64,000 nucleotides of DNA from Streptococcus infantis (GTDB lineage Bacteria > Bacillota > Bacilli > Lactobacillales > Streptococcaceae), in contig NZ_JAHDAP010000001.1 of the NCBI RefSeq assembly GCF_018499575.1, positions 930,001 through 994,000 on the forward strand. The letters run 5' to 3'. Positions 48,476-59,592 of this stretch are shown here, one piece after another (position 1 is the first letter of the stretch; every line of letters starts with the position of its first letter). The notes beneath the pieces were generated by a model that was not told the origin of the DNA, ran no database searches, and worked only from the letters and a program-made list of their open reading frames with translations. Position numbers and translations under genes: made by a program.

Positions 48476-49165
48476 CTATTCTTGCATGGTGTAACCCACA
48501 CCACGAACTGTTTTGATATAGCTTTTTTGACCTTTTACGTCAAGTTTACTACGTAGATAACGGATATAAACATCCACGATATTGGTTTCGGTCGCACTTT
48601 CATACTTCCAAACACTTTCCAACAACTGCTCACGAGTTAAAACCTTCTTGCTTCCCATAAGAGTCGCTAAAAGATCATATTCGCGGCGTGTCAAAGCAAT
48701 CATCTCATCACCACGATAGACAGTATGGTGTTCAACATCCATACGCAGATTCCGATAGGATGTTGGAACTTTCATCTGACTACAATGTTGGTCAATGAAG
48801 TCCCGACCTCGAAAAATGGCTGAAATTCTTTCTACCAAATTTTCTATAATCACTGGCTTGTAGATATATGAAACAGCAAAACGTTGGATTGTTTCAACTT
48901 GGTCTTGCAATTCTTCTCTATGGTCCAAGACCATGATAACCGAAGCTGGCTTAGTCCGACTCAACTGTTCTGCAAAATCCTGGGCTGTCATATCCCCTAG
49001 ATGAGCATTCAGTAAAATCAAGTCATAGTCTGTCTGAAGAGCCATGGAGAGGGCTTTTTGTCCCTCTTCTACCTGATCAACTCGGTATTGCTCTTTTTGG
49101 AGTTCCAGACTTAAAAAATGAGCTAGATTTCTTTCTTTCTCAAGTAATAAAATCCGTTTCCCCAT
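48476..49165 (-). CDS. ritR: Orphan response regulator RitR
   Basis: Repressor of iron transport. The 229-residue OmpR-type regulator has a receiver domain in which the phosphoacceptor position is Asn53 (LILLNAHLGDM), so it cannot use normal Asp phosphorylation. The linker contains Cys128 (FIDQHCSQ), the residue whose oxidation controls dimerisation in pneumococcal RitR. The C-terminal winged helix includes LTRREYDLLATLM and VDVYIRYLRSKLD. No kinase gene is adjacent. It starts 11 nt after gnd, forming an operon with it, as in pneumococcus. Confidence 0.93.
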   Translation of the reverse strand: MGKRILLLEKERNLAHFLSLELQKEQYRVDQVEEGQKALSMALQTDYDLILLNAHLGDMTAQDFAEQLSRTKPASVIMVLDHREELQDQVETIQRFAVSYIYKPVIIENLVERISAIFRGRDFIDQHCSQMKVPTSYRNLRMDVEHHTVYRGDEMIALTRREYDLLATLMGSKKVLTREQLLESVWKYESATETNIVDVYIRYLRSKLDVKGQKSYIKTVRGVGYTMQE

Positions 49166-49176
49166 GGCTGACCTAC

Positions 49177-50601
49177 TTATTTTTCGTCATACCAAGAGTA
49201 GTGGAATGTTCCTTCTTTGTCTTTACGTTGGTATGTGTGGGCACCAAAGTAATCACGTTGTGCTTGGATCAAGTTCGCTGGAAGGTCAGCTGAACGGTAG
49301 CTATCAAAGTAAGTAATGGCTGCTGAGAAGGTTGGTACTGGTACACCAGCTTGAACCGCAAGAGCAACAATATCACGAACAGATTGTTGGTACTTAGCTG
49401 TTACATCCAAGAAGTACTCATCCAAAAGAAGGTTGGCAAGATCTGCATCACGGCTGTAAGCATCTGTAATCTTTTGCAAGAAACGAGAACGGATGATACA
49501 TCCAGCGCGCCAGATAGATGCGATATCTGCAAATGGCAAGTTCCAGTTATTTTCTTTAGAAGCTACACGCAATTGCGCAAAACCTTGTGCGTAAGAAATG
49601 ATTTTTGAGAAGTAAAGGGCTTGACGGATCTTTTCAATCAACTCAGCCTTGTCTCCTTCAAATTTGAAAGCAGCTGGTTTTGGAAGCACCTTGCTAGCGT
49701 GTACACGTTCTTCTTTATAAGTTGAAATGTAGCGCGCAAATACCGACTCAGTAATCAGTGACAATGGCACACCAAGGTCAAGAGCTGATTGGCTAGTCCA
49801 TTTACCTGTTCCCTTGTTTCCTGCAGCATCCAAGATGTAGTCTACGATTGGTCCATCTTGACCTTCGTCGTCTTTGCGTCCAAGAATATCCGCAGTGATT
49901 TCGATCAAGTAGCTGTCCAATTCACCCTTGTTCCATTCAGTGAAGATTTCAGCCATGTCTTGAGCTGAAAGGCCAAGCAAGTGTTGCATAAGATCATAGC
50001 TTTCTGCAATCAATTGCATATCCCCGTACTCGATACCATTGTGGACCATTTTCACATAGTGACCAGCTCCATCAGGACCGATGTAAGTCACACATGGTTT
50101 ACCATCTTCTGGTGCTTTTGCAGAGATTTCTTCAAGAACATCTGCTACCAATTCATAGGCTTCTTTTTGTCCACCAGGCATGATAGAAGGACCTTCAAGG
50201 GCACCTTTTTCACCACCAGAAACACCTGTACCAATGAAGTTGATATCAGAGTTTGCCAATTCTTCGTTACGACGGATGGTATCTTTATAGAAAGTATTCC
50301 CTCCATCGATCAAGATATCACCTTTATCCAAGTGTGGAAGAAGGGCTTGAATTGTCGCATCTGTACCAGGTCCTGCTTGAACCATGAGCATGATACGACG
50401 TGGTTTTTCGATTGAGTTTACGAAGCTTTCGATATCATAGCTTGGCACAAAGTTCTTTTCCGGATGGCAAGCAACAACATCTTCTGTTTTTTCTTTACTA
50501 CGGTTATAGATAGCAACTGTGTATCCTCGAGATTCGATATTAAGGGCAAGGTTACGACCCATTACGGCCATACCAACAACACCAAAGTTTGCTTTTGTCA
50601 T
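49177..50601 (-). CDS. gnd: 6-phosphogluconate dehydrogenase, decarboxylating
   Basis: Third step of the oxidative pentose phosphate pathway, yielding ribulose 5-phosphate, CO2 and NADPH. The 474-residue protein has the NADP fold [21 protein letters not shown] at the N-terminus (NRS after it selects NADP), [21 protein letters not shown], catalytic lysine in [16 protein letters not shown], and the C-terminal [11 protein letters not shown] tail domain. Strong codon bias. Cotranscribed with ritR, which links NADPH supply with oxidative and iron stress. Confidence 0.97.
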   Translation of the reverse strand: MTKANFGVVGMAVMGRNLALNIESRGYTVAIYNRSKEKTEDVVACHPEKNFVPSYDIESFVNSIEKPRRIMLMVQAGPGTDATIQALLPHLDKGDILIDGGNTFYKDTIRRNEELANSDINFIGTGVSGGEKGALEGPSIMPGGQKEAYELVADVLEEISAKAPEDGKPCVTYIGPDGAGHYVKMVHNGIEYGDMQLIAESYDLMQHLLGLSAQDMAEIFTEWNKGELDSYLIEITADILGRKDDEGQDGPIVDYILDAAGNKGTGKWTSQSALDLGVPLSLITESVFARYISTYKEERVHASKVLPKPAAFKFEGDKAELIEKIRQALYFSKIISYAQGFAQLRVASKENNWNLPFADIASIWRAGCIIRSRFLQKITDAYSRDADLANLLLDEYFLDVTAKYQQSVRDIVALAVQAGVPVPTFSAAITYFDSYRSADLPANLIQAQRDYFGAHTYQRKDKEGTFHYSWYDEK

Positions 50602-50677
50602 GTGACACTCCTCTTATTTAATATGTTTTATTTTATCACGTTTATCTGTGAAAAGAAAGAATTTTATAACAATTTGA

Positions 50678-52123
50678 CTAGTAGTCTAAATCATCCGCAT
50701 GGCCAGAACCATTCCCAACAAAGTATCCTGTCTTACAGTTTAGAGTGAAGAGATAAGTTCCATCTGGTTTATAAAGGTTGTAATAACCATTGCCATTAAC
50801 GATATTTACAGGTTCCAAGATATATTGGTTTCCAGTGATATAGCCACGTGCACGGGATGTCTCAAGTATTCGTTCAAGGACACCATCTGCAAAAGTCCAA
50901 GCAGGATTACTAGTATCATTAACTACGGATTGATTATACGGCACTCGGCTAACACTTCTTTGCAAATTAACGCCTTCGCTCGACAAGCCACCATTCGTAG
51001 ATGACACAGTCTCATTTGTTGAAGTAGATGGACTACTTTCTGTAGTTGGACTTGAAGCTTCTTGGCTAGCAGCAGTCGTTGAAGCTGTACTTGTTGTTGT
51101 ACTTGCTAATTGACTCTTACCAAGACTGATTGCTTTATCTAGAAGTTTGTCAATTTCTGTATTACCAGTCTTGATATCTGTAAATTTAGCATCCGCTTTG
51201 ATTTTTGCATTTGTATCCAAAACACCATCTGTAATAGCTGGAGTTTCAAATTGAGAATTTACTTCTTGAATTGCTTTTATCTGTGTTTCTAAGCTATCAT
51301 ATTTTGATTTGGCTAGAGTATGTTCTCTCGCTCCTTCAAGTTTATCTAGAAGTTCCTTCAATTGATTCAGTTGACTAAACTGGCTATTTTTAAGAGCTGT
51401 TTTGTTTTCATCAGTATAAAACGTGTCGTAGAGCGCATTAAATTGTTCATAGACCGACTGATTGCTTACCAAGTCTGAATCTGCAGCCTTAGTTTGAAGT
51501 TCTTGAGAAGAGCGCGCAATCTGACGATAAACGTAATAGCCACCTCCAAAAATCAAGAGGAATAGCAAAATAATGGCTGACAAAATCGCCCATTTCTTTT
51601 TATTTTTTGGTTCATCATCAACTTCAGTAGAACGAGAAAAAGGTTGTAGCTGATCTTCATTTTCCTCATAAACCACTCCCACTTCGGAGTTTTCTACCTC
51701 AGTCATTTCAACAGCTTCCAATTCACCCTTAAAAGGTTGCTCGAGAATTCTCGTTTCCTCTTCTTCAACTTCTTTAGCTAGAATTTCAGTTGTCTCTGCA
51801 GCTTCCGCAAGTGCAATGGCTTCCTCATCCGGATTTAATGTATTTTCTTGTTCAGCAGTTTCTCTCACTTCCTGGATCATATCATCCAAGCTTTGAGTAG
51901 ACTCCTCTTTTTTCGTTTGTAAATTTTCAAATTTGTCTGCTTCGATTTCTTCACGGTGTTGCTTGATATATTTGTCTAAGATGGTATCATCTGGAGTCAC
52001 ACCTGCTTCGACCTCTTCGTTCTTGCGAATAGCCTGACCAACCGTTAAATCTTTAGCCTCTTCAAATTCAAATTTAGATTCTTGCTCACCTTTATGATGA
52101 CGATCGCGTCTTTTCTTACTCAT
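50678..52123 (-). CDS. mapZ: Midcell-anchored division protein MapZ (LocZ)
   Basis: Marks the division site and positions the FtsZ ring in streptococci. The 481-residue protein has a basic then acidic cytoplasmic part (about 1-177, with several Thr in TTEILAKE and TVGQA, the StkP-type phosphorylation region), one membrane helix (about 178-198), an outer helical domain (about 205-340), a Ser/Thr-rich linker and a C-terminal peptidoglycan-binding domain. The ATG at 52123 has AAAGGA upstream inside rlmL; a frame starting 24 nt earlier is rejected. Overlaps rlmL by 8 nt. Confidence 0.93.
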   Translation of the reverse strand: MSKKRRDRHHKGEQESKFEFEEAKDLTVGQAIRKNEEVEAGVTPDDTILDKYIKQHREEIEADKFENLQTKKEESTQSLDDMIQEVRETAEQENTLNPDEEAIALAEAAETTEILAKEVEEEETRILEQPFKGELEAVEMTEVENSEVGVVYEENEDQLQPFSRSTEVDDEPKNKKKWAILSAIILLFLLIFGGGYYVYRQIARSSQELQTKAADSDLVSNQSVYEQFNALYDTFYTDENKTALKNSQFSQLNQLKELLDKLEGAREHTLAKSKYDSLETQIKAIQEVNSQFETPAITDGVLDTNAKIKADAKFTDIKTGNTEIDKLLDKAISLGKSQLASTTTSTASTTAASQEASSPTTESSPSTSTNETVSSTNGGLSSEGVNLQRSVSRVPYNQSVVNDTSNPAWTFADGVLERILETSRARGYITGNQYILEPVNIVNGNGYYNLYKPDGTYLFTLNCKTGYFVGNGSGHADDLDY

Positions 52124-53294
52124 CTGCATTCCTTTCTTTTTTAACATCTTGCCTTTTCACACGTTGACCAAAATATTGATATAAATCAACTTTCAAGGTA
52201 CCGTTATAGAGTTTCCGTTTTTTATCTGCCTGACTACCATATTTACTTTCAAAAGCTTCATCACTAGTCAGGATAAATTTACTCCATGTTTTAAGGGGAG
52301 CAAATACTTCTCCCATCTCAGCATAGAGCTTGGTTACTCCTGCATCATCTGACAAGCGTTCTCCATACGGTGGATTCGAAATAATAACTCCATTGATCTT
52401 GTCCGTTCGCAAATCCTGCACGCGCATCTGCTTAAAATGGATATCCTTAGAAACTCCCGCAGCCTGAGCATTTGCCTTAGCAATTTCCACCATGCGGCCA
52501 TCGATATCACAGCCCATGATGTCTAGCTCAATTTCACGATTAATCTTCTTGCTAGCTTCCGTACGAATTTGCTGAATTAACCGGTCGCTAACCCAGTTCC
52601 AATCCTCGAAAGCAAACGAACGGCGTAAGCCTGGCGCCATATTACGAGCAATCATAGCTGCCTCAATACAGAAGGTCCCTGAACCGCAGGTCGGATCAAT
52701 CAAGGGTTTATCAGGGTACCAGTTAGAAAGTTGCAAAATCGCAGCTGCCATGTTCTCTTTAATAGGAGCACCACCTTTTTCAGTACGATAACCTCGTTTG
52801 AAAAGACTAGAGCCTGTCGTGTCAATCATGATAGTCGCAATATCTTTAAGAATTGAAACCTCTATTTTAAACTCTGGACCATTTTCCATCAGCGGAACAC
52901 CTTCTGGTCGAGCATAATGTTTCTGCAATTTCTTGACAACTGCCTTTTTAGAAATAGCTTGGACACTCGGTTCGTTATGAAGTTTTGATTTGACACACTT
53001 AGCCTTAGAGATTGGGAAACGTGCTCCGAGTGGAAGATAGTTTTCCCAATCTAAGGCAAAAACTCCTTGAAAAAGCTCTTCAAATGTTTTTGCGGGAAAA
53101 GTCCCAACAACAATCTTAATCCTATCAGCAGCTCGTAGCCACAGATTGCTTTCAACAATTGTCTTCACATCTCCTTCAAAGCGAACGCGACCATTCTCAA
53201 CTTGACAATCATAGCCAAGTGCACGCACTTCACGACCTACAACAGCCTCTAAGCCTGCTGCAGCAGTCGCTATTAAGTTAAATGTTTGTTTCAT
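52116..53294 (-). CDS. rlmL: THUMP-domain rRNA methyltransferase (RlmL/YpsC-like)
   Basis: A 392-residue class I methyltransferase with an N-terminal THUMP RNA-binding domain (about 50-160) and a Rossmann core: the AdoMet motif [14 protein letters not shown] (about 196-209), [13 protein letters not shown] and the catalytic [10 protein letters not shown] (about 310-319). This is the m2G-type guanine methyltransferase that modifies 23S rRNA G2445 in E. coli RlmL. The target here is inferred. It lies between rnpB and mapZ as in pneumococcus. Confidence 0.88.
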   Translation of the reverse strand: MKQTFNLIATAAAGLEAVVGREVRALGYDCQVENGRVRFEGDVKTIVESNLWLRAADRIKIVVGTFPAKTFEELFQGVFALDWENYLPLGARFPISKAKCVKSKLHNEPSVQAISKKAVVKKLQKHYARPEGVPLMENGPEFKIEVSILKDIATIMIDTTGSSLFKRGYRTEKGGAPIKENMAAAILQLSNWYPDKPLIDPTCGSGTFCIEAAMIARNMAPGLRRSFAFEDWNWVSDRLIQQIRTEASKKINREIELDIMGCDIDGRMVEIAKANAQAAGVSKDIHFKQMRVQDLRTDKINGVIISNPPYGERLSDDAGVTKLYAEMGEVFAPLKTWSKFILTSDEAFESKYGSQADKKRKLYNGTLKVDLYQYFGQRVKRQDVKKERNADE

Positions 53295-53329
53295 GTCAGT
53301 CTTTAAAGACCTTTCTCTTGTTCACCTTT

Positions 53330-53366
53330 AAAAAATGAGGTTGAGAAAATTTCTCAGCCCCAACCT
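53330..53366 (-). terminator. Terminator of rnpB
   Basis: On the minus strand GGTTGGGGCTGAGAAA and TTTCTCAACC pair with a small bulge, followed by CATTTTTT. Confidence 0.75.
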
Positions 53367-53370
53367 ATAT

Positions 53371-53764
53371 GCAATTTTCTATAAGCCATGTTTTGTTCCA
53401 GAAGCGACTAGGACCACTTCTTTCGATAATCATCTGTCTACCACTAACAGCTAGAAGCTGCTAGCAGTCAGAGTACTACGTTCGTTTCCGCGCACTCCAT
53501 GCCCCGACCAAAATTTGGGTTGCTAGCTTGAGGGGTTTACCGCGTTCCACTCTCTCTGTTTCCAGAGAGACTTCGTCACTGTGGCACTTTCAGAGCTACT
53601 AAAACATATCCGAAAACTTAGTCTATTCACTCGCCGTAACGATTTCTCGTCCCTAGGCTTATGGTTTCGCCTAGCACAAACACTACAGGCATCACAGCCT
53701 GTGCTAGCATGGACTTTCCTCATGAAAAGATAAACTCTCCACGCGATTATCCAAAAATTGCACA
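53371..53764 (-). ncRNA. rnpB: RNase P RNA, Bacillus type
   Basis: The catalytic RNA that trims tRNA 5' leaders. On the minus strand the conserved 5' GAGGAAAGTCCATGC, the central ACGGCGAGTGAATAG and GTGACGAAGTC elements, GGGGCATGGAGTGCGCGGAAACG, and the 3' AACAAAACATGGCTTATAG closing P1 are in the correct order. GGATAATCGCG near the start pairs near the 3' region. Ends are approximate within a few bases. An open frame of 80 codons inside it (53523-53765) is not a gene. Confidence 0.95.
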
Positions 53765-53776
53765 ACTGTATAATTC

Positions 53777-54112
53777 TTAGAAATCAGAATTTTCTACAAT
53801 TTGTTTGCCAAATACTTCTTTTTCAAGACGATTCAAGCGTTTCAGGATATCAAAATTAGTCATAGAAGTCGTACTTCCAAGCTCAGCAGGTTCAGACGTT
53901 ACAGATACAGGTGCCGCCTGAGGTTTGTTCGCCAATTGCTCTTTCAATTCTGCGACTTCCAAACGTAGTGATTTAACCAACGCTGCATAGGTTTCATAGT
54001 CCTTGATAACGTCATCTAAGAATTCATCTACCTCTGCTTTACTGTATCCACGTACTTCTCTTCCGAAATCCTGCTCAAAAATATCCTTTGCTGTAAAAAT
54101 AATACTTGCCAT
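53777..54112 (-). CDS. gpsB: Cell division regulator GpsB
   Basis: Balances septal and peripheral wall growth and adjusts StkP. The 111-residue protein has the DivIVA-type N-terminal membrane-binding domain and coiled coil ([30 protein letters not shown], about 8-37, with the Tyr/Asp/Arg groove for penicillin-binding proteins), a variable Ala/Ser linker, and a C-terminal helix with [14 protein letters not shown] that makes it a hexamer. The ATG at 54112 follows GGAGAGAG. Its stop is 12 nt before the 5' end of rnpB. Confidence 0.94.
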   Translation of the reverse strand: MASIIFTAKDIFEQDFGREVRGYSKAEVDEFLDDVIKDYETYAALVKSLRLEVAELKEQLANKPQAAPVSVTSEPAELGSTTSMTNFDILKRLNRLEKEVFGKQIVENSDF

Positions 54113-54181
54113 GTCTCTCTCCATTCTCAGTTACTAGTATTATTATATAAAAAAAGGCAAACAAAAAGCAAGGTCAAAGCC

Positions 54182-54709
54182 TCAATTTTCGGAAAAATTT
54201 TCGGCTATTTCGTTTAATTCCTCAAATGTTAATCTTTTTGTCATATAGTTGTCTTTCTTTTTCATCAGTTCGTAAAAAAATCTCAGTTTTGTTTCATTTT
54301 CTTCATCGTAAAAAAGATAGGCTCCATCTGTATTTTCGAGTAAAAAAATCTGATAATCTCTCAATTGGACTTTGTGCTCATAAGTTGGATAGGCATATTT
54401 GACAAAATCGACCTGTTTAAAATCACTCAATTTGACCTGGTTAGCCTCATTCCAGTTTGATCCATGTGTCTCAAAATCAAAAATAGTCGCTAGTTGAAAT
54501 TCATAGGCCTCCTTCATGTCTCTAGCTACTTCTAAGACCCAGTGTTCAAAACCAAGAGTGCCTGTGAAAACTAGCCATTTCAACCCTTCCTCAGCTAATC
54601 TTTCCAAATCTCTACGAATGGCTTTTTTGATAATTTTTAACCGAATATCCTTTTCATTTAACAATCCTAAATCAAAAGCTGAGTATCCTAAAACCAAGGC
54701 TGTATGCAT
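54182..54709 (-). CDS. ypsA: YpsA family protein (DUF1273)
   Basis: A 175-residue member of the YpsA group of the SLOG (MoCo-carrier-like) Rossmann folds, which bind nucleotide-like ligands; YpsA affects division in Bacillus and Staphylococcus. [22 protein letters not shown] contains the glycine-rich loop, and the N-terminal [15 protein letters not shown] is conserved. The ATG at 54709 is used, after AAAGGGTGA; a frame starting upstream crosses into the recU promoter. Genetic linkage to gpsB and recU is conserved in Firmicutes. Confidence 0.88.
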   Translation of the reverse strand: MHTALVLGYSAFDLGLLNEKDIRLKIIKKAIRRDLERLAEEGLKWLVFTGTLGFEHWVLEVARDMKEAYEFQLATIFDFETHGSNWNEANQVKLSDFKQVDFVKYAYPTYEHKVQLRDYQIFLLENTDGAYLFYDEENETKLRFFYELMKKKDNYMTKRLTFEELNEIAENFSEN

Positions 54710-54733
54710 TTTTTCACCCTTTCTGTTGACCTT

Positions 54734-54744
54734 TGTGGTATAAT
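54734..54744 (+). promoter_or_regulatory. Extended -10 promoter of recU-pbp1a
   Basis: TTGTGG followed by TATAAT (54739-54744), 32 nt before the recU ATG; AAGGAGG is the ribosome site. Confidence 0.7.
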
Positions 54745-54776
54745 AGAGTGATGTTATTGTACCAATAAGGAGGATT

Positions 54777-55373
54777 ATGGTCAACTATCCACATAAACTT
54801 TCATCTAAACCAAGTAAAACTTCTCTGCCCCAAACTAAAAATTTCGCAAATCGAGGGATGAGCTTTGAAAAGATGATAAATGCTACGAACGACTACTATC
54901 TATCACATGGAATAGCAGTCATTCACAAAAAGCCAACCCCAGTTCAGATAGTTCGAGTCGACTACCCTCAACGGAGTCGCGCTAAAATTGTCGAAGCCTA
55001 TTTTAGACAGGCTTCAACTACTGACTACTCGGGTGTTTATGAAGGATTTTATATCGATTTCGAAGCCAAGGAAACCAGACAAAAAAATGCTTTCCCGATG
55101 AAGAACTTCCATTCTCATCAGATTCTGCATATGGAACAGGTTCTTGAACAAAAGGGTATATGCTTCGTCTTAATCCACTTTTCTTCTTATCAGGAGACAT
55201 ATTTATTACCGGCGATTGACCTCATCCATTTTTATCATCAGGATATGGGAAAAAAATCAATGCCGCTTGATTATATTCGAGATCATGGTTATGTGATTGA
55301 GCAACAAGCCTTTCCTCAAATACCATACCTCGATATCGTCAAACAACATTTACTAGGTGGTAAAACAATATGA
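54777..55373 (+). CDS. recU: Holliday junction resolvase RecU
   Basis: Cuts four-way DNA junctions in Gram-positive bacteria. The 198-residue protein has [18 protein letters not shown] near residues 23-40, catalytic acidic residues in [20 protein letters not shown] (about 80-99, Asp-Glu-Lys core) and the [16 protein letters not shown] HQILHMEQV helix. AAGGAGG precedes the ATG. It overlaps pbp1a by 4 nt (ATGA), the conserved recU-pbp1a pairing. Confidence 0.95.
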   Translation: MVNYPHKLSSKPSKTSLPQTKNFANRGMSFEKMINATNDYYLSHGIAVIHKKPTPVQIVRVDYPQRSRAKIVEAYFRQASTTDYSGVYEGFYIDFEAKETRQKNAFPMKNFHSHQILHMEQVLEQKGICFVLIHFSSYQETYLLPAIDLIHFYHQDMGKKSMPLDYIRDHGYVIEQQAFPQIPYLDIVKQHLLGGKTI

Positions 55374-57505
55374 ATAAACATTTTTTCTGGCGCATTGCTA
55401 AATATCTAGGAATTGGATTTTTAGCAGCTTTTATTGCTGCAATATTGATTGGTGGAAGTGTCTTCTTCTACTATGTATCTAAAGCACCAGAACTTTCTGA
55501 AAGCAAACTTGTCGCAACAACTTCAAGTAAAATTTACGACAGTAAAAACGAATTGGTTGCTGACTTAGGAGCAGAGCGTCGTGTTAATGCTCAAAGCAGT
55601 GACATTCCTATTGAACTTGTAAATGCAATAGTATCAATTGAAGATCATCGCTTCTTTAATCACAGAGGAATCGATAGCATTCGAATAGCTGGAGCTTTCC
55701 TGCGAAACTTAACTAGTAGAGGTGGCCTCCAAGGTGGTTCAACCTTGACGCAACAGTTGATAAAATTAACTTACTTTTCAACATCATCATCAGACCAAAC
55801 AATCGCACGTAAGGCCCAAGAAGCTTGGCTAGCTATTCAGTTAGAAAGAACTGCGACCAAACAGGAAATTTTGACATATTACATCAATAAAGTATACATG
55901 TCAAATGGTAACTATGGAATGCAAACTGCAGCTCAAAGTTACTATGGTAAAGATTTAAAAGACCTATCAATTCCACAACTTGCTCTTCTAGCCGGAATGC
56001 CACAGGCACCTAACCAATACGATCCTTATTCTCATCCAGAAGAAGCAACAGAACGTCGTAATCTAGTCCTATCAGAGATGCAAAAGCAAGGCTATTTAAC
56101 AGCTGAACAATATGAAACGGCTATAAATACACCTATCACTGATGGTTTACAAAGTCTTAGAGGAAGCAACTCCTATCCTCCATACTTAGACAATTACCTC
56201 AAAGAAGTGATTGAACAAGTTGAAACAGAGACAGGCTACAACCTTTTAACTACTGGAATGGATGTCTACACTAACGTAGACCAAGACGTTCAAAAACGAC
56301 TTTGGGATGTATACAACACGGATGAATATGTAAACTATCCAGATGATGAAATCCAAGCAGCTTCTACTATTATTGATGTATCAAATGGTAAGGTTATTGC
56401 TCAACTCGGCTCTCGCCACCAAGCTAGCAACGTATCTTTTGGTATTAACCAAGCCGTTGAAACCAACCGTGACTGGGGTTCTACCATGAAACCAATCACA
56501 GACTATGCCCCTGCATTAGAATATGGCATTTATGACTCTACTGCCTACATGCTGAAGGATGTTCCGTACAACTATCCAGGCACTAACATTCCTGTTTATA
56601 ACTGGGATAGGGGGTATTATGGTAATATTACCCTTCAAACTGCTATCCAACAATCTCGTAACGTACCAGCCGTTGAAACTCTCGATAGAGTTGGACTCGA
56701 TAAAGCAAAAGGTTTCCTAAATGGTTTAGGCATTGATTATCCAACCATGGTATACGCAAACGCAATTTCAAGTAATACGACCGAATCAGGTAAACAGTAC
56801 GGTGCAAGTAGTGAAAAAATGGCTGCTGCCTATGCTGCTTTCGCTAACGGTGGTATCTATTATAAACCAATGTACATCAATAAAATTGTCTTCAGTGACG
56901 GTAGTTCAAAAGAGTTCTCTGATCAAGGTACTCGCGCTATGAAAGAAACAACTGCCTATATGATGACAGAAATGATGAAAACAGTATTATACTCTGGTAT
57001 AGGTCGAGATGCTTATATTTCATGGCTTCCACAAGCAGGTAAGACTGGTACATCAAACTATACTGATGAAGAGATTGAAAACCATATTAAAACCGATCAG
57101 TATGTCGCACCTGATGAAATGTTTGTAGGATATACCCGCAAATATTCAATGGCTGTTTGGACAGGTTATTCAAACCGTCTCACTCCTATCAAAGGAGATG
57201 GATTTAGAGTCGCTGCCAATATCTATCGTTCAATGATGGAGTACCTTTCCGAGGATGACCACCCAGGTGATTGGACAATGCCTGAGGGCTTGTATCGTAA
57301 TGGTGAGTATGTCTTCAAAGTCGGCGCTCGTAGTAACTGGATCCCTCAAACAACTCAACAATCCTCAACAACAGCTTCCAGCTCAACAACTGAAAATCAA
57401 ACTTCAGTAGCTGAAACTACTAGCCCAAATACCGCTCAGAATCCAACTGCTCCAAATACAAATCAAAACCCTCAACAAAATCAAAATTCTCAAGGACAAC
57501 AATAA
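55370..57505 (+). CDS. pbp1a: Penicillin-binding protein 1A (class A, bifunctional)
   Basis: Polymerises and cross-links peptidoglycan. The 711-residue protein has one membrane helix (about 10-35), a GT51 transglycosylase domain ([10 protein letters not shown] at 91-100, GGSTLTQQL at 122-130), and a transpeptidase domain with S371-T-M-K374, S429-R-N431 and K558-T-G560, ending in a Ser/Thr/Asn/Gln-rich tail. The STMK Thr that mutates in many resistant pneumococci is intact. The stretch at 575-578 reads TDQY, where I recall TSQF in susceptible pneumococcus. Confidence 0.96.
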   Translation: MNKHFFWRIAKYLGIGFLAAFIAAILIGGSVFFYYVSKAPELSESKLVATTSSKIYDSKNELVADLGAERRVNAQSSDIPIELVNAIVSIEDHRFFNHRGIDSIRIAGAFLRNLTSRGGLQGGSTLTQQLIKLTYFSTSSSDQTIARKAQEAWLAIQLERTATKQEILTYYINKVYMSNGNYGMQTAAQSYYGKDLKDLSIPQLALLAGMPQAPNQYDPYSHPEEATERRNLVLSEMQKQGYLTAEQYETAINTPITDGLQSLRGSNSYPPYLDNYLKEVIEQVETETGYNLLTTGMDVYTNVDQDVQKRLWDVYNTDEYVNYPDDEIQAASTIIDVSNGKVIAQLGSRHQASNVSFGINQAVETNRDWGSTMKPITDYAPALEYGIYDSTAYMLKDVPYNYPGTNIPVYNWDRGYYGNITLQTAIQQSRNVPAVETLDRVGLDKAKGFLNGLGIDYPTMVYANAISSNTTESGKQYGASSEKMAAAYAAFANGGIYYKPMYINKIVFSDGSSKEFSDQGTRAMKETTAYMMTEMMKTVLYSGIGRDAYISWLPQAGKTGTSNYTDEEIENHIKTDQYVAPDEMFVGYTRKYSMAVWTGYSNRLTPIKGDGFRVAANIYRSMMEYLSEDDHPGDWTMPEGLYRNGEYVFKVGARSNWIPQTTQQSSTTASSSTTENQTSVAETTSPNTAQNPTAPNTNQNPQQNQNSQGQQ

Positions 57506-57510
57506 TCAAT

Positions 57511-57541
57511 AAAAACCTAGGAAACATCTTCCTAGGTTTTT
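57511..57541 (+). terminator. Terminator of recU-pbp1a
   Basis: AAAAACCTAGGAA/TTCCTAGGTTTTT with a 5-nt loop. Confidence 0.9.
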
Positions 57542-57549
57542 ATTTACCA

Positions 57550-57580
57550 AAAGATGGAGTTAATCACTAACTCCATCTTC
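57550..57580 (-). terminator. Terminator of aliA
   Basis: AGATGGAGTTA/TAACTCCATCT, an 11-bp stem with a 5-nt loop, 2 nt past the aliA stop on the minus strand. Confidence 0.8.
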
Positions 57581-57582
57581 TT

Positions 57583-59565
57583 TTATTTTACATGGTTTGC
57601 AAGATCTTCTTGCGCTTTTTTATTAGATTCTTCTTTTTCTTTCTTCCATTTATCTTGAGCTTTTTGATATTCATCAGCAGTTACTGGTTTATCTTGAAGT
57701 TCAAGGTACTTGTACAAGAGGGCTTCACTCATACCCTTGTTACCTGAGTATGCAAATGGAAGAGTATATGGCACCATCTTAGACAACATTGGACGTCCAG
57801 TTTGAGAAGTTGTTGGAATAATCAAAGCGCTATCTGTCAACCAAGCTTGGGCCGCAGCATATTTATCATAACGTTTTGAAACATCAGTGTTTTCGTTTCC
57901 GGCTTCAACAACCATCTTTTCATAATCTTCCAAACCAACTTGTTTGGCAGCAGCGTTGTTTGTACCAGCATCAAATCCTAGATAAGTCTTAGTATTTTCA
58001 CCAACAGATGGTTTGATGATATCAAGGTAAGTAGATGGGTCAATGTAGTCTGGAGACCATCCAACGTTATCTGAGAGATCCCAATCTTCTCCAGCAGCTG
58101 TTTCAGCAAAGTAGGTAACATTTAAGACTTCATCTTTTTGAAGTTGTTGAATATCAACAACGACATTGTCAGTTCCTAATGTTGCTTCAAGTGATTGTTT
58201 CAATGACTGAACACGTTGAACTTTTGTAGTATTAGTTTGGTCAACTGGCATATCCAAATGAATTGGGAATTGAACGCCCTCTGCTTGGAGAGCTGTCTTA
58301 GCTTTAGCAAATTCTGCCTTCGCTTTTTCAGGATTGTATAGACCATCTTGAGCATCATCTAGATTCACATCTTTCCACTCGTCACCATAGGTTACCAATT
58401 TTTCTTTAACTAAGTCACCAAAGTTTTTACCATCAGCTTGAACAAATGTTGGTGGTACGAACAAGTTACGAAGAAGTTTGCTTGCTCCGCTTTCTCCATT
58501 AACTTGAGAAGCATAAGCTGTTCTATCAAAACCAAAGGCGATGGCTTGACGGAAGTCTTTGTTTAGGAGAGCTTTCTTAGTTGATGTCTTTTGCTCATCT
58601 GTAGTCTTAGAAGTGTACTTGTAAGACTGACGGTCAATATTTGTCCCAACTAAGAAAGTAGCAGAATCTTGTGGTGTATAAACGATGTTATCCTTAAACT
58701 CTTTTTCAAGTTCAGGATATCCTGCACTTGTCGGGAAGAGACGAGCCATTGAGAAGCCGCCATCCTTAAAGGTGTCTGCAAGTTTGCCTGTATCTTGACC
58801 ATCCCAGAATGATAGTTTTACTTTATCAATATGAACATTGTCCTTATCCCAGTAGTTTGGATTCTTTTCAAATTCTACTGAAGATTTTGCTACCAATGAT
58901 TTCAACAAGAAAGGACCGTTGTAAAGAATACTGCTTGGATCAGTTGCTTTGGCAAAGTCACTTCCTTTAGAAGTAAGGAATTCTTCATTGACTGGTGCAA
59001 GAATACCCATGGTTGTCTTAGAGTTCCAGAAGCTTTCTGGTTTATTCAAAGTATATTGAACAGTTTGATCATCAACTGCCTTGATTCCAACTTCTGAGAA
59101 GTCTTTTACTTCACCTTTGACATAAGCGTCAAGACCTTTAATGGATTCTTGAACAAGATAAAGGGCTTCTGACTTATTATCAGCTGCATATTTAAGACCT
59201 GTTACAAAGTCTTGAGCTTTCACGGGCGCATATTCTTCACCCTCAGAAGTGTACCACTTAGCATCTTTACGGATTTTGTAAGTGTAAGTCAAACCGTCTT
59301 GAGATACAGACCAGTCTTCTGCCATTGATGGCACAAAGTTCCCATAGCGGTCATTTTCCATCAAACCATCAATGACGTTACTAGTGATATTAGCAGTTGC
59401 AGCTTTACCAGTTGTCAAATAGTTGAGGTTGTCTGGGTCAGTTTCATAAACGTAAGAAAAAGTTTTCTCACCTTTTGCACTAGAGCCCGAACCCGAACAA
59501 GCTGCCAAAACACCTGACGCTAACAGAGTCACTCCTGCTAGGGCCATTACTTTTGAAAATTTCAT
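57583..59565 (-). CDS. aliA: Oligopeptide-binding lipoprotein AliA
   Basis: Delivers peptides to the Ami oligopeptide permease. The 660-residue precursor has a lipoprotein signal with lipobox LAAC, a Ser/Gly spacer, and a full SBP_bac_5 two-lobe fold. In pneumococcus AliA has no permease beside it and lies next to pbp1a at one side of the capsule locus; here it is also next to pbp1a and has no permease, which supports AliA over AmiA or AliB. Strong promoter and CodY-like box upstream suggest nutritional control. Confidence 0.88.
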   Translation of the reverse strand: MKFSKVMALAGVTLLASGVLAACSGSGSSAKGEKTFSYVYETDPDNLNYLTTGKAATANITSNVIDGLMENDRYGNFVPSMAEDWSVSQDGLTYTYKIRKDAKWYTSEGEEYAPVKAQDFVTGLKYAADNKSEALYLVQESIKGLDAYVKGEVKDFSEVGIKAVDDQTVQYTLNKPESFWNSKTTMGILAPVNEEFLTSKGSDFAKATDPSSILYNGPFLLKSLVAKSSVEFEKNPNYWDKDNVHIDKVKLSFWDGQDTGKLADTFKDGGFSMARLFPTSAGYPELEKEFKDNIVYTPQDSATFLVGTNIDRQSYKYTSKTTDEQKTSTKKALLNKDFRQAIAFGFDRTAYASQVNGESGASKLLRNLFVPPTFVQADGKNFGDLVKEKLVTYGDEWKDVNLDDAQDGLYNPEKAKAEFAKAKTALQAEGVQFPIHLDMPVDQTNTTKVQRVQSLKQSLEATLGTDNVVVDIQQLQKDEVLNVTYFAETAAGEDWDLSDNVGWSPDYIDPSTYLDIIKPSVGENTKTYLGFDAGTNNAAAKQVGLEDYEKMVVEAGNENTDVSKRYDKYAAAQAWLTDSALIIPTTSQTGRPMLSKMVPYTLPFAYSGNKGMSEALLYKYLELQDKPVTADEYQKAQDKWKKEKEESNKKAQEDLANHVK

Positions 59566-59592
59566 AATAAACTCCTTTTTGACTTTTTATAC

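Noticed and set aside
49981..50415. A 144-codon + strand frame opposite gnd
   Set aside because: Antisense shadow; Phe/His/Cys-rich translation and no promoter or ribosome site.
53294..53370. Possible tRNA or second small RNA between rlmL and rnpB
   Set aside because: Only the rnpB terminator hairpin and AT-rich DNA are visible; no cloverleaf or TTCRANY loop.
53523..53765. An 80-codon minus-strand frame rich in Cys and Arg
   Set aside because: It lies wholly inside the RNase P RNA, whose conserved elements explain the sequence; no ribosome site.
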